This document shows, piece after piece, positions 54,117-62,916 of a stretch of 64,000 bases of DNA. The notes under the pieces are model-generated. The model did no database searches. It saw only the letters and a program-made list of their open reading frames with translations, and was not told where the DNA came from. A program made the position numbers and the translations under genes. The first letter of the stretch is position 1. The number at the start of each line of letters is the position of its first letter. The DNA is from Mangrovicoccus algicola (GTDB lineage: Bacteria; Pseudomonadota; Alphaproteobacteria; Rhodobacterales; Rhodobacteraceae), in assembly GCF_014903745.1 (NCBI RefSeq), contig NZ_JACVXA010000004.1:62001-126000 (forward strand). The letters run 5' to 3'.

Positions 54117-55148
54117 ATGTTCGAGATCCTGGTGACGCTCTGCGCGCTCGGCGGCGCGCCCTGCCGCGACATGCTGATCCCGGGGCCGGGATGGACGGAC
54201 CCGGCCGCCTGCCATGCGGCGGCTGCCGCGGCGGTGCCGCCCGATCTGCCGGGACTGGCCGCCTCCGGCCCGCCCTTCTGCGCCGCGGCCGGTCTGGGGC
54301 TGGCGCTGGAGGAGGCGGCGCCGGGGGTGTTCGTGCATGCGGGCCGGGTGGCCGAGCCCGATCCCGGCAATCGCGGCGATGTCTCCAACCTGGCGGTGGT
54401 CATCGGCACGCGGGCGGTCGCGGTGATCGACAGCGGCGGCAGCCGCGCGGTGGGCGAGAATCTGTGGCGGGCGATCCGGGCGCGGACCGACCTGCCGGTG
54501 ACGGCGGTGATCCTGACCCACATGCATCCCGACCATGTCTTCGGCGCCGCCGTCCCGGCCGCGGCGGGGGCGGAGGTTCTGGGCGCGGCGGGGCTGGGCC
54601 GGGCGATGGCCGACCGCGCCGCCAGCTATCTCGACCGCTACGCCGCGGAGATCGGGCCGGGTTTCCTGGGCAGCACGATCCCTGCCGTGTCGCGCGAGGT
54701 GGCGGACCGGGCCGAGATCGACCTGGGCGGGCGCGTGCTGAGCCTGCGCGCCTGGCCCGCGGCGCACAGCCCCGCCGACCTGACCGTCGCAGACAGCCTC
54801 TCGGACCTGCTCTTCGCGGGGGACCTGGTCTTCGACCGCCATCTGCCGACGCTCGACGGATCGCTGCGCGGCTGGCAGCATGTGCTGGAGAGCCTGGCGG
54901 CGGAGGCCTATGCGGGGGTCGTGCCGGGACATGGCGCGGCCGTGCTGCCCTGGCCCGGGGGCGCGGCGCCGATGCGCCGCTATCTCGACGCGCTGGCGGT
55001 GCAGACCCGCGCGGCCATCGCGGCGGGGGCGCGGATGGAGGAAGCGGTGGCCGCCGTCGCCGCGGCCGAGGCGCGAGGCTGGGCGCTGTCGGACCTGCAC
55101 CATCCGCGTAACGTCACCGCCGCCTATGCCGAACTTGAATGGGAATGA
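54117..55148 (+). CDS. Quinoprotein relay system zinc metallohydrolase (metallo-beta-lactamase fold)
   Basis: A 343-residue hydrolase. An N-terminal domain with conserved cysteines (ALGGAPCRD, DPAACHAA, PFCAAAG) precedes the metallo-beta-lactamase fold. That fold carries the zinc motif THMHPDHVFG and later ligands AAHSPADL, FAGDLVFD and VPGHGAAV. It co-occurs with the SoxYZ-like carrier near PQQ dehydrogenases, hence the proposed relay in which a group bound to the carrier is hydrolysed. The substrate is unknown. ATG 54117; no classical signal peptide is obvious. Confidence 0.88.
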   Translation: MFEILVTLCALGGAPCRDMLIPGPGWTDPAACHAAAAAAVPPDLPGLAASGPPFCAAAGLGLALEEAAPGVFVHAGRVAEPDPGNRGDVSNLAVVIGTRAVAVIDSGGSRAVGENLWRAIRARTDLPVTAVILTHMHPDHVFGAAVPAAAGAEVLGAAGLGRAMADRAASYLDRYAAEIGPGFLGSTIPAVSREVADRAEIDLGGRVLSLRAWPAAHSPADLTVADSLSDLLFAGDLVFDRHLPTLDGSLRGWQHVLESLAAEAYAGVVPGHGAAVLPWPGGAAPMRRYLDALAVQTRAAIAAGARMEEAVAAVAAAEARGWALSDLHHPRNVTAAYAELEWE

Positions 55149-55167
55149 TCCGGGGCGATGGCGGGGA

Positions 55168-55785
55168 TCATCCGCCGATCCGGGCCTCCAGCATCCGGGA
55201 GATGGCGTAGAGCCGCTTTTCCAGCAGCACCGGCGTTTCGCAGACATAGGTCAGGGATTGCTGGCGGTCGGCAAAGACCCGTTCATCCCACATCACCTGC
55301 CGTTCCAATGCGTCGACCCGGTCGAAATCAGGCTCGGGCGCGGCCATCAGGCGCTCCATTTCGCGCCGGTTCCGCTCGATCCGGGCCGAGAGGGCGATCT
55401 GGCTCTCGGCATAGTCCTCGATGCCCCGCATGATCCGGCCGCGCAGCTGCGAGAGCCTCTCGAAGCTCTCCGAGAAGAGGTAGCCCATCATCTCGGGGCC
55501 GTCGCCGTGGCGCTGCGCGAAGGCGTCCAGGGCGGGGCGGGCCTCTTCCGGGGGCGCCCGCCGCAGGACCAGCCGGGACACGACATCCGCGGCCTCTGCG
55601 GCGGTTTCGGCATCGAGCTTGATCTGCGGCAGCGGACGCGCCCACATCAGCCCGGGCGAGAGCCGGGGAACCTTGCGCTGGATGCACGGCCAGGAGGGAT
55701 CGGGCGCCGGCTGCGCGGCGACCGGCCCGGCGCAGAGCACCGCGAGGGCCAGCGTCGCAAGCATCTTAAAATGTTTCGCAATCAT
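55168..55785 (-). CDS. Hypothetical periplasmic coiled-coil protein
   Basis: A 205-residue exported protein. A signal peptide (AKHFKMLATLALAVLCAGPV) is followed by an all-helical domain with a long heptad-like stretch (about 125-170, SARIERNRREMERLMAAPEP). It has two cysteines (SWPCIQRK and YVCETPV), which may pair. ATG 55785 has GGGAGGG upstream. It lies between the metallohydrolase and flhA on the opposite strand. I do not recognise the family; location suggests an accessory role in periplasmic methanol oxidation. Confidence 0.75.
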   Translation of the reverse strand: MIAKHFKMLATLALAVLCAGPVAAQPAPDPSWPCIQRKVPRLSPGLMWARPLPQIKLDAETAAEAADVVSRLVLRRAPPEEARPALDAFAQRHGDGPEMMGYLFSESFERLSQLRGRIMRGIEDYAESQIALSARIERNRREMERLMAAPEPDFDRVDALERQVMWDERVFADRQQSLTYVCETPVLLEKRLYAISRMLEARIGG

Positions 55786-55914
55786 TCTTTTCCCTCCCGT
55801 GGCTTGAGGATACGCTTCGCCCCGGACGTGTCCAGCCACGGTATCGGGCAGGGGGCACATCCGAAGGTATGAATTGTTCCGGCCGGGGGGCGGCTCTACC
55901 GTTCCGGTCAATAG

Positions 55915-57080
<1,166 letters not shown>

Positions 57081-57081
<1 letters not shown>

Positions 57082-57917
57082 TGAGCCTGGAGATCCTCTC
57101 GGAGAACCGGAGCTTCGGCGGCGTGCAGGGGGTGTACCGGCACGCCTCTGCCGCCACCGGCGGCGACATGACCTTTGCCGTCTACCTGCCGCCGCAGGCC
57201 GCTCATGGCCGGGTGCCCTGCCTGTGGTACCTGTCGGGGCTGACCTGCACCCACGAGAATGCCATGACCAAGGGCGGGTTCCAGGAACATGCCGCGCGTC
57301 ACGGGATGGCGGTGATCTTTCCCGACACCTCGCCGCGCGGGCCGGGCGTCGCCGATGACGACGCCTATGACCTGGGCCAGGGGGCGGGGTTCTACGTCAA
57401 TGCCACCCGCGATCCCTGGGCGCCGCATTTCCGCATGTGGGATTACGTGACCGAGGAACTCTATGCGCTGGCGGCGGCGGAATTCCCGCTGGACGGGCGC
57501 CACGGGATCACCGGCCATTCCATGGGCGGGCACGGGGCGCTGACCATCGGGCTGCGCAACCCGGACAATTACGGGTCGCTCTCGGCCTTCGCGCCGATCG
57601 CCAATCCGACCCGGTCGGACTGGGGGCGCAAGCAGCTTTCGGCCTATCTGGGCGAGGACGAGGCGGGCTGGGCGATGCACGACGCCTCGATCCTCCTGGA
57701 GGAACGCGGCTGGAAGGGCGATCTGCTGATCGACCAGGGGGCCTCGGACCAGTTCCTCGACCTGCTGCGTCCCGAGGCGCTGGCCTCCGCCATGGCGCGC
57801 CGCCGCCAGCCGGGGGTGTTCCGCATGCAGCCGGGCTATGACCACAGCTATTACTTCATCTCGACCTTCGCGGGCGACCATGTCCGGTGGCACGCGGAAC
57901 GTCTGGGAGACTTGTAA
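57081..57917 (+). CDS. fghA: S-formylglutathione hydrolase
   Basis: Hydrolyses S-formylglutathione to formate and glutathione, completing formaldehyde detoxification. The 278-residue alpha/beta hydrolase (esterase D family) has the nucleophile Ser147 in GHSMGGHGAL, Asp in DQGASDQFLD and His257 in PGYDHSYYFI. Pathway-specific motifs LSGLTCTHENAMTKGGFQ and GRKQLSAYLG are present. It overlaps flhA by one base and is followed by the cytochrome c gene after 22 bp. Confidence 0.96.
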
Positions 57918-57939
57918 GCCAGGAAAGGACCTCGCCACC

Positions 57940-58323
57940 ATGAAGACCATCGCAGCCAGCCTGCTTGCCATCGGGCTCTGCCTCCCGGCCGTGGCGCAGG
58001 ATCTGCCCGGAGACCCGGAAAAGGGCGAAAGGGTGTTCCGCAAATGCATGGCCTGCCACGCTGTCGGGGACGATGCCAGGAACAAGGTCGGTCCCGAACT
58101 GAACGGCATCCTGGGCCGCACCACGGCCGCCGTCGAGGATTTCAGCTATTCCGACGCGATGGCCGAGAAGGGGGCGGAGGGCCATGTCTGGACCGCCGAG
58201 GAGCTTGACGCCTATCTCGCGGATCCCAAGGGGTTCATCCCCGGCAACAAGATGGCCTTTCCGGGGCTGAGGAAACCCCAGGAACGCGCCGACGTGATCG
58301 CCTACCTGGCGGGCTTCGAGTAA
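57940..58323 (+). CDS. Class I cytochrome c (c2/c550-like)
   Basis: A 127-residue periplasmic electron carrier. The signal peptide MKTIAASLLAIGLCLPAVAQ precedes a single haem site CMACH, followed by the family segments VGPELNGILGR and FSYSDAM; the axial Met is in GNKMAFPGL. Its place between fghA and xoxF suggests it takes electrons onward from the methanol dehydrogenase cytochrome to the terminal oxidase. This is inferred from context. ATG 57940 has AAGGA upstream. A strong hairpin follows its stop. Confidence 0.92.
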   Translation: MKTIAASLLAIGLCLPAVAQDLPGDPEKGERVFRKCMACHAVGDDARNKVGPELNGILGRTTAAVEDFSYSDAMAEKGAEGHVWTAEELDAYLADPKGFIPGNKMAFPGLRKPQERADVIAYLAGFE

Positions 58324-58344
58324 CGCGGCACGCCCGGCGCAACC

Positions 58345-58373
58345 GGTCCGGCGGCCCCGAGGGCGGCCGGACC
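58345..58373 (+). terminator. Strong hairpin between cytochrome c and xoxF
   Basis: GGTCCGGC (58345-58352) pairs with GCCGGACC (58366-58373). Inside it, after a G-G mismatch, GCCC pairs with GGGC across a CGA loop. No U-tract follows. It could end the flhA-fghA-cytochrome transcript or mark an RNA processing point that protects the xoxF message. Confidence 0.5.
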
Positions 58374-58526
58374 CCCAGACGGAGGACCAGCGCAGAGACC
58401 AAGACATCACCCGGCGCGCAGGAGAGGAGCCTGCAGACCGGTGTGCGTCCCGACGGGACCGGGCAGCGCGCGGCCATGGTGGGCCGGTGCGGCAAGGCCG
58501 GGGACATCCAACAAGGGAGGTAGACT

Positions 58527-60326
58527 ATGAAGACGTTCATGACCCTCGCATCCGTGGCCGCCATGGCCGCGGGCGGCGCGTTCGCCAGCGACACGCTGCA
58601 GGCCGAGATCGACAAGCCCGAACAATGGGTGATCCAGACCGGCGACTACAAGAACCAGCGCTATTCCAAGCTCGACCAGATCAACCGCGACACGGTCGGC
58701 GACCTGCAGGTGGCCTGGACCTTCTCCACCGGCGTGCTGCGCGGCCATGAGGGCTCGCCGCTGGTCGTCGGGGACACGATGTTCGTGCATACCCCTTTTC
58801 CGAACACCGTCTATGCGCTGGACCTGGCCGATGACGGGCGCATCAAGTGGAGATACGAGCCCAAGCAGGATCCGGACGTGATCGGGGTGATGTGCTGCGA
58901 TACCGTCTATCGCGGGGTGGCCTATGCCGATGGCAAGGTGTTCCTGCACCAGGCCGATACCACGGTCGTGGCGCTGGATGCCGAGACCGGCGAGGTCGCC
59001 TGGAGCGCTGTCAACGGCGATCCGTCCAAGGGCGAGACCAACACCGCCACGGTGCTGCCGGTGAAGGACAAGATCATCGTCGGCATCTCCGGCGGCGAGT
59101 TCGGCGTGCAGGGCCATGTCACGGCCTATGCGATCGAGACCGGCGAGCAGCTGTGGCGCGCCTATTCGGTGGGGCCCGACGACCAGATCATGGTCGATCC
59201 GGAGAAGACCACCGAGCTGGGCAAGCCCATCGGTCCCGACAGCTCGATCAACAGCTGGGAAGGCGACCAGTGGAAGATCGGCGGCGGCACCACCTGGGGC
59301 TGGTTCTCGGCGGATCTGGAGGAGAACCTGTTCTATTACGGGACCGGCAACCCCTCCACCTGGAACCCGGCGCAGCGGCCGGGCGACAACAAGTGGTCGA
59401 TGACCATCTTCGCGCGCGACATCGATACCGGGGTCGCGAAATGGGTCTACCAGATGACGCCGCATGATGAATGGGACTATGACGGCGTCAACGAGATGAT
59501 CCTCAGCGAGCAGGAGATCGACGGCGAGACCCGCAAGCTCCTGACCCACATGGACCGCAACGGCATCGGCTACACGATGGACCGGGTGACGGGCGAATTG
59601 CTGGTGGCCGAGAAATACGACCCCGTCGTCAACTGGACGACCGGCGTGGACATGGATCCCGAAAGCGAGACCTATGGCCGTCCGGCGGTGGTGGCCGAAT
59701 ACTCGACCGAGCAGAACGGCGAGGACGTCAACTCCACCGGCATCTGTCCCTCGGCGCTCGGCACCAAGGACCAGCAGCCCGGCGCCTACAGCCCGCGCAC
59801 GGAAACCTTCTACGTGCCGACCAACCATGTCTGCATGGATTACGAACCCTTCCGCGTGGCCTATACGGCGGGCCAGCCCTATGTCGGCGCGACCCTGTCG
59901 ATGTATCCGGCGCCCGACAGCCATGGCGGGATGGGCAACTTCATCGCCTGGGACAACATCAACGGCGAGATCAAGTGGTCGATCCCCGAGCAGTTCTCGG
60001 TCTGGTCGGGCGCGCTGGCCACCGCCGGGGACGTGGTCTTCTACGGCACGCTGGAGGGCTATCTCAAGGCGGTCGATGCGGAGACCGGCGACGAGCTCTA
60101 CCGCTTCAAGACGCCGTCGGGGATCATCGGCAACGTCATGACCTACGAACGCGAGGGCAAGCAGTATATCGGCATCCTCTCGGGTGTCGGGGGCTGGGCC
60201 GGGATCGGCCTCGCGGCGGGGCTGACCAATCCCAATGACGGTCTCGGCGCGGTGGGCGGCTATGCGGCGCTCAGCGACTATACCGCGCTCGGCGGACAGC
60301 TGACCGTCTTCGCGCTGCCGGACTGA
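58527..60326 (+). CDS. xoxF: Lanthanide-dependent methanol dehydrogenase XoxF
   Basis: A 599-residue periplasmic PQQ-dependent eight-bladed propeller that oxidises methanol. The signal peptide ends at about residue 20. Vicinal Cys123-Cys124 form the active-site disulfide ring. Metal ligands are Glu191 (SGGEFGV), Asn275 (GTGNPS) and the catalytic Asp317. Asp319 in EWDYDGVNE is the extra aspartate that marks lanthanide-using XoxF and is Ala in calcium-using MxaF. ATG 58527 has GGGAGG upstream. Large intergenic hairpins bracket the gene. Confidence 0.97.
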   Translation: MKTFMTLASVAAMAAGGAFASDTLQAEIDKPEQWVIQTGDYKNQRYSKLDQINRDTVGDLQVAWTFSTGVLRGHEGSPLVVGDTMFVHTPFPNTVYALDLADDGRIKWRYEPKQDPDVIGVMCCDTVYRGVAYADGKVFLHQADTTVVALDAETGEVAWSAVNGDPSKGETNTATVLPVKDKIIVGISGGEFGVQGHVTAYAIETGEQLWRAYSVGPDDQIMVDPEKTTELGKPIGPDSSINSWEGDQWKIGGGTTWGWFSADLEENLFYYGTGNPSTWNPAQRPGDNKWSMTIFARDIDTGVAKWVYQMTPHDEWDYDGVNEMILSEQEIDGETRKLLTHMDRNGIGYTMDRVTGELLVAEKYDPVVNWTTGVDMDPESETYGRPAVVAEYSTEQNGEDVNSTGICPSALGTKDQQPGAYSPRTETFYVPTNHVCMDYEPFRVAYTAGQPYVGATLSMYPAPDSHGGMGNFIAWDNINGEIKWSIPEQFSVWSGALATAGDVVFYGTLEGYLKAVDAETGDELYRFKTPSGIIGNVMTYEREGKQYIGILSGVGGWAGIGLAAGLTNPNDGLGAVGGYAALSDYTALGGQLTVFALPD

Positions 60327-60346
60327 TCGCGGCCGCGCCCGAACCC

Positions 60347-60379
60347 GGCCGGCACGGGTGCCCAGCATCCGTGCCGGCC
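60347..60379 (+). terminator. Stem-loop between xoxF and xoxG
   Basis: A perfect 11-bp stem, GGCCGGCACGG (60347-60357) with CCGTGCCGGCC (60369-60379), encloses an 11-base loop. No U-tract follows. The position suggests partial termination or 3'-end stabilisation of xoxF mRNA, giving more XoxF than downstream cytochrome. Confidence 0.55.
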
Positions 60380-60403
60380 CGCTCCCACAGACAGGATCGC
60401 ATC

Positions 60404-60922
60404 ATGAAGTTCACCGCAAGCCTTCTGGCTGCTGGCCTGGCCGCCGCCGGGATGGCAGGCCAGGCCACGGCACAGGATGTCGACAACCTCAGCGTCGCCT
60501 ACGAGGAGGGAGGCCGCTACTATACCGAGGATGACGTGCCGACCTACAATATCGGCGAGGACGGCACCGTGGACTGGCTGACCTATTCGGGGTTCCGCCG
60601 CTACCATTCCGAATGCCATGTCTGCCACGGGCCGGAAGGCGAGGGATCCTCCTATGCCCCGGCGCTGAAGACCTCGGCCATCGACATGGACTATTATGAT
60701 TTCCTCGATGTCGTCACCAATGGCCGCAAGGTGGTCAATGCCGCCTCGCATAACGTCATGCCGGCCTTCGGCGACAATCCGAACGTCATGTGCTACATCG
60801 ACGACATCTACGTCTATCTCAAGGCGCGCGGCGCCGATGTCCTGCCCCGCGGCCGCCCGGGCCAGCGCGAGGACAAGAGCGACGATATCCGCGCCGCGGA
60901 GGAGGCCTGCCTTGGTCTCTAG
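60404..60922 (+). CDS. xoxG: XoxG-type cytochrome c, methanol metabolism-related four-cysteine family
   Basis: A 172-residue periplasmic cytochrome, the presumed direct electron acceptor of XoxF. The signal peptide (1-23) ends TAQ. The haem motif is CHVCH, the axial Met lies in HNVMPAFGDN, and two further cysteines (NVMCYIDD and EEACLGL) give the four-cysteine pattern of the methanol-metabolism cytochrome family. They probably form a disulfide. ATG 60404; the SD is modest. Its last 11 bases overlap the xoxJ start. Confidence 0.92.
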   Translation: MKFTASLLAAGLAAAGMAGQATAQDVDNLSVAYEEGGRYYTEDDVPTYNIGEDGTVDWLTYSGFRRYHSECHVCHGPEGEGSSYAPALKTSAIDMDYYDFLDVVTNGRKVVNAASHNVMPAFGDNPNVMCYIDDIYVYLKARGADVLPRGRPGQREDKSDDIRAAEEACLGL

Positions 60923-61757
60923 CCCGCGGGCCGGGCCCGCCGCCCTGGCGGCCGGGCTCGCGCTGCTCCTGGCGGGGGCGCCGGGACAGGCCCAGGTCAC
61001 GGATCTGGTCTCAACCAGCCAGTTCCGGGTCTGTGCCGATCCTGCCAACCTGCCCATGTCCGATGACAGCGGGGCCGGTTACGAGAACCGCCTGGCCGAG
61101 CTCTTCGCCGACCGGCTGGGCCTGCCGGTCAGCTATACCTGGTTTCCGATGGCGACGGGCTTCGTGCGCAACACGCTGCGCGCCAATCGCTGCGATGTCA
61201 TCATCGGCTATGCCCAAGGCCACGAGCTGGTGCAGAACACCAATCACTACATGACATCGGTCTACACGCTGGTGGTGCCCGCCGACGGTCCGCTGGCAGA
61301 GGTGGAGACGCTGGGCGATCCGCGGCTGCAGGGCCGCAGGATCGGCGTGGTCGCAGGCAGCCCCCCCGCCACGCACATGGCCAGGAACGGACTGATCGGC
61401 AAGGCGAAGGCCTATAACCTGAATGTCGATCGCAGGGTGGAATCCCCCGCGCTCGACATGCTCGATGACGTGGATCGCGGCGAGACGGATGCCGCGCTGC
61501 TGTGGGGGCCGCTGGCCGGGCCGCTGGTCAAGCAGGCGCATCCGGGCCTGAAGGTCGTGCCGCTCCTGAAGGAGACCGATCCGCCGCGGCTGTTCTTTCG
61601 CATCACCATGGGGGTGCGCCCGGGCGAGAAGAATTTCGAGCACGAGCTGAACTCGCTGATCCGCCGCAACCGCTCCGAGATCAACGCCATCCTGGCCGGG
61701 GCGGGGGTGCCGCTGGTCAATGACATGGGCACCGCCATGCTGGAGGCCGCGCCGTGA
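60912..61757 (+). CDS. xoxJ: XoxJ periplasmic binding-type protein
   Basis: A 281-residue member of the periplasmic solute-binding fold, required in relatives for activation or assembly of the methanol dehydrogenase. A signal peptide (about 1-28) is followed by FRVCADPANLPMSD, a hallmark of MxaJ/XoxJ. Later segments are NRCDVIIGYAQGHE and LLWGPLAGPL. The start is TTG 60912, supported by GGAGG 6-7 bases upstream and by the full signal peptide; no ATG fits. It overlaps xoxG by 11 bp. Confidence 0.92.
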   Translation: MVSSPRAGPAALAAGLALLLAGAPGQAQVTDLVSTSQFRVCADPANLPMSDDSGAGYENRLAELFADRLGLPVSYTWFPMATGFVRNTLRANRCDVIIGYAQGHELVQNTNHYMTSVYTLVVPADGPLAEVETLGDPRLQGRRIGVVAGSPPATHMARNGLIGKAKAYNLNVDRRVESPALDMLDDVDRGETDAALLWGPLAGPLVKQAHPGLKVVPLLKETDPPRLFFRITMGVRPGEKNFEHELNSLIRRNRSEINAILAGAGVPLVNDMGTAMLEAAP

Positions 61758-62290
61758 TCCGCGCGCTCGCCTGCCTTCTGGTGCTGGCGGGCAGGGCGGC
61801 GGCCGGGGAGGTGCCGGAGCCCGCGGGCTACCGGATGCAGGATTACCGCGCGCCGGTCCCCGCGACGCTGGCCGGGGCGCAGGTGCTCGATGCGGCCGCG
61901 GCGCATGCGCTGTGGCAGGCGGGGCAGGCGGCCTTCGTCGACGTGCTGCCGCGCCCGGTGCGGCCCGGGACGCTGCCCGAGGGCACGATCTGGCGCGACC
62001 CGCCGCGCCCCTCTATCCCCGGGGCGACCTGGCTGGCCAATTCCGGCTATGGCGACCTGGCGCCCGCGGATGCGGAGCGGTTCCTCGCGGCGCTGGAGGC
62101 ACTGAGCGGCGGCGATCCGGCGCATCCGCTTGTCTTCTTCTGCAAGGCCGAGTGCTGGATGTCCTGGAACGCGGCGCGGCGGGCGCTGGCCGCGGGCCAC
62201 CGGTCGGTGATGTGGTTCCCCGGCGGCACGGATGACTGGGCGGCGGCGGGCCATCCGCTGGCGCCCGCGACGCCTGCGCCGGGCTTCTAG
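61754..62290 (+). CDS. PQQ-dependent catabolism-associated CXXCW-type (rhodanese-like) protein
   Basis: A 178-residue exported protein with a rhodanese-like fold. The signal peptide (about 1-18) ends AAAG. The signature segment FFCKAECWMSWNAARRA carries two cysteines before Trp. Members are found only beside PQQ alcohol dehydrogenases; their biochemical role is unknown, though cysteine chemistry with the SoxYZ-like carrier is plausible. The start is GTG 61754, overlapping the xoxJ stop by 4 bp (GTGA). Confidence 0.9.
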   Translation: MIRALACLLVLAGRAAAGEVPEPAGYRMQDYRAPVPATLAGAQVLDAAAAHALWQAGQAAFVDVLPRPVRPGTLPEGTIWRDPPRPSIPGATWLANSGYGDLAPADAERFLAALEALSGGDPAHPLVFFCKAECWMSWNAARRALAAGHRSVMWFPGGTDDWAAAGHPLAPATPAPGF

Positions 62291-62291
62291 C

Positions 62292-62804
62292 CTAGTCCTC
62301 GGCGAAGATGCCGTAGGTCAGGACATAGCGCATCCCGCGTGTCCAGGACTGGTCGGTATTGGAGCGGATATCGACCGCCATGGCGCGCAGGATCCGGCCC
62401 TCGCCGGTCTCGCGCAGCACCAGGTCCATGGACAGGATCAGCTCGGATATCTTGCGCACCTGCCCGACGGCCACGTATTCCGCCCCGGCCTTGCGCGCGA
62501 TGCGGATCTCGCAGCCATTGCAGGCGGCGGGATTGACGATGCGGTCCAGGTCCGCGGCGACCGGACCCAGATCGGCCAGCACGAAGCCCTCCTGCGCGAA
62601 CCTCTCGCGCAGCATCCGCGTCAGCAGGCGGGCGCGCTCCTGCTCCTCGGGGCGGGTCGGGATGGCGGAGGCATTGACGAAGGTCACATCGGGAAGGGCC
62701 AGGCTGGCGCCGGGGGCGGGCAGGGGCGGCATCTCGGCAAGCGCGGCAGAACCGGCGCCGAGCCCCGCCAGCAGGAGGACAAGGATGCGCAGCATGGGGC
62801 GCAT
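62292..62804 (-). CDS. DUF3280-type periplasmic protein
   Basis: A 170-residue exported protein: signal peptide LRILVLLLAGLGAGSAALAE, then a domain typical of proteins found in PQQ-dependent alcohol dehydrogenase loci (DUF3280/DUF2380-like). It has two cysteines (AACNGCEIRIA) in a conserved-looking loop and ends SWTRGMRYVLTYGIF. Function unknown. The start is either ATG 62804 or ATG 62795; neither has a clear SD. It is convergent with the CXXCW gene at 1 bp distance and divergent from the ABC binding-protein gene. Confidence 0.78.
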   Translation of the reverse strand: MRPMLRILVLLLAGLGAGSAALAEMPPLPAPGASLALPDVTFVNASAIPTRPEEQERARLLTRMLRERFAQEGFVLADLGPVAADLDRIVNPAACNGCEIRIARKAGAEYVAVGQVRKISELILSMDLVLRETGEGRILRAMAVDIRSNTDQSWTRGMRYVLTYGIFAED

Positions 62805-62916
62805 GCTAGCGGCGGCCCGGGACCGCGCAACTCCGTCAAAGGTATCGGTTGGGTTCGCGCCCGGCCCGCGACATTCTGGCCGCAGAGGGAGCCCGGCCTG
62901 CCGGGGGGAGGACTTG

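Noticed and set aside
58527-60326. Calcium-type MxaF annotation
   Set aside because: The residue two after the catalytic Asp317 is Asp319, not Ala, and the companions are xoxG and xoxJ types without an mxaI small-subunit gene.
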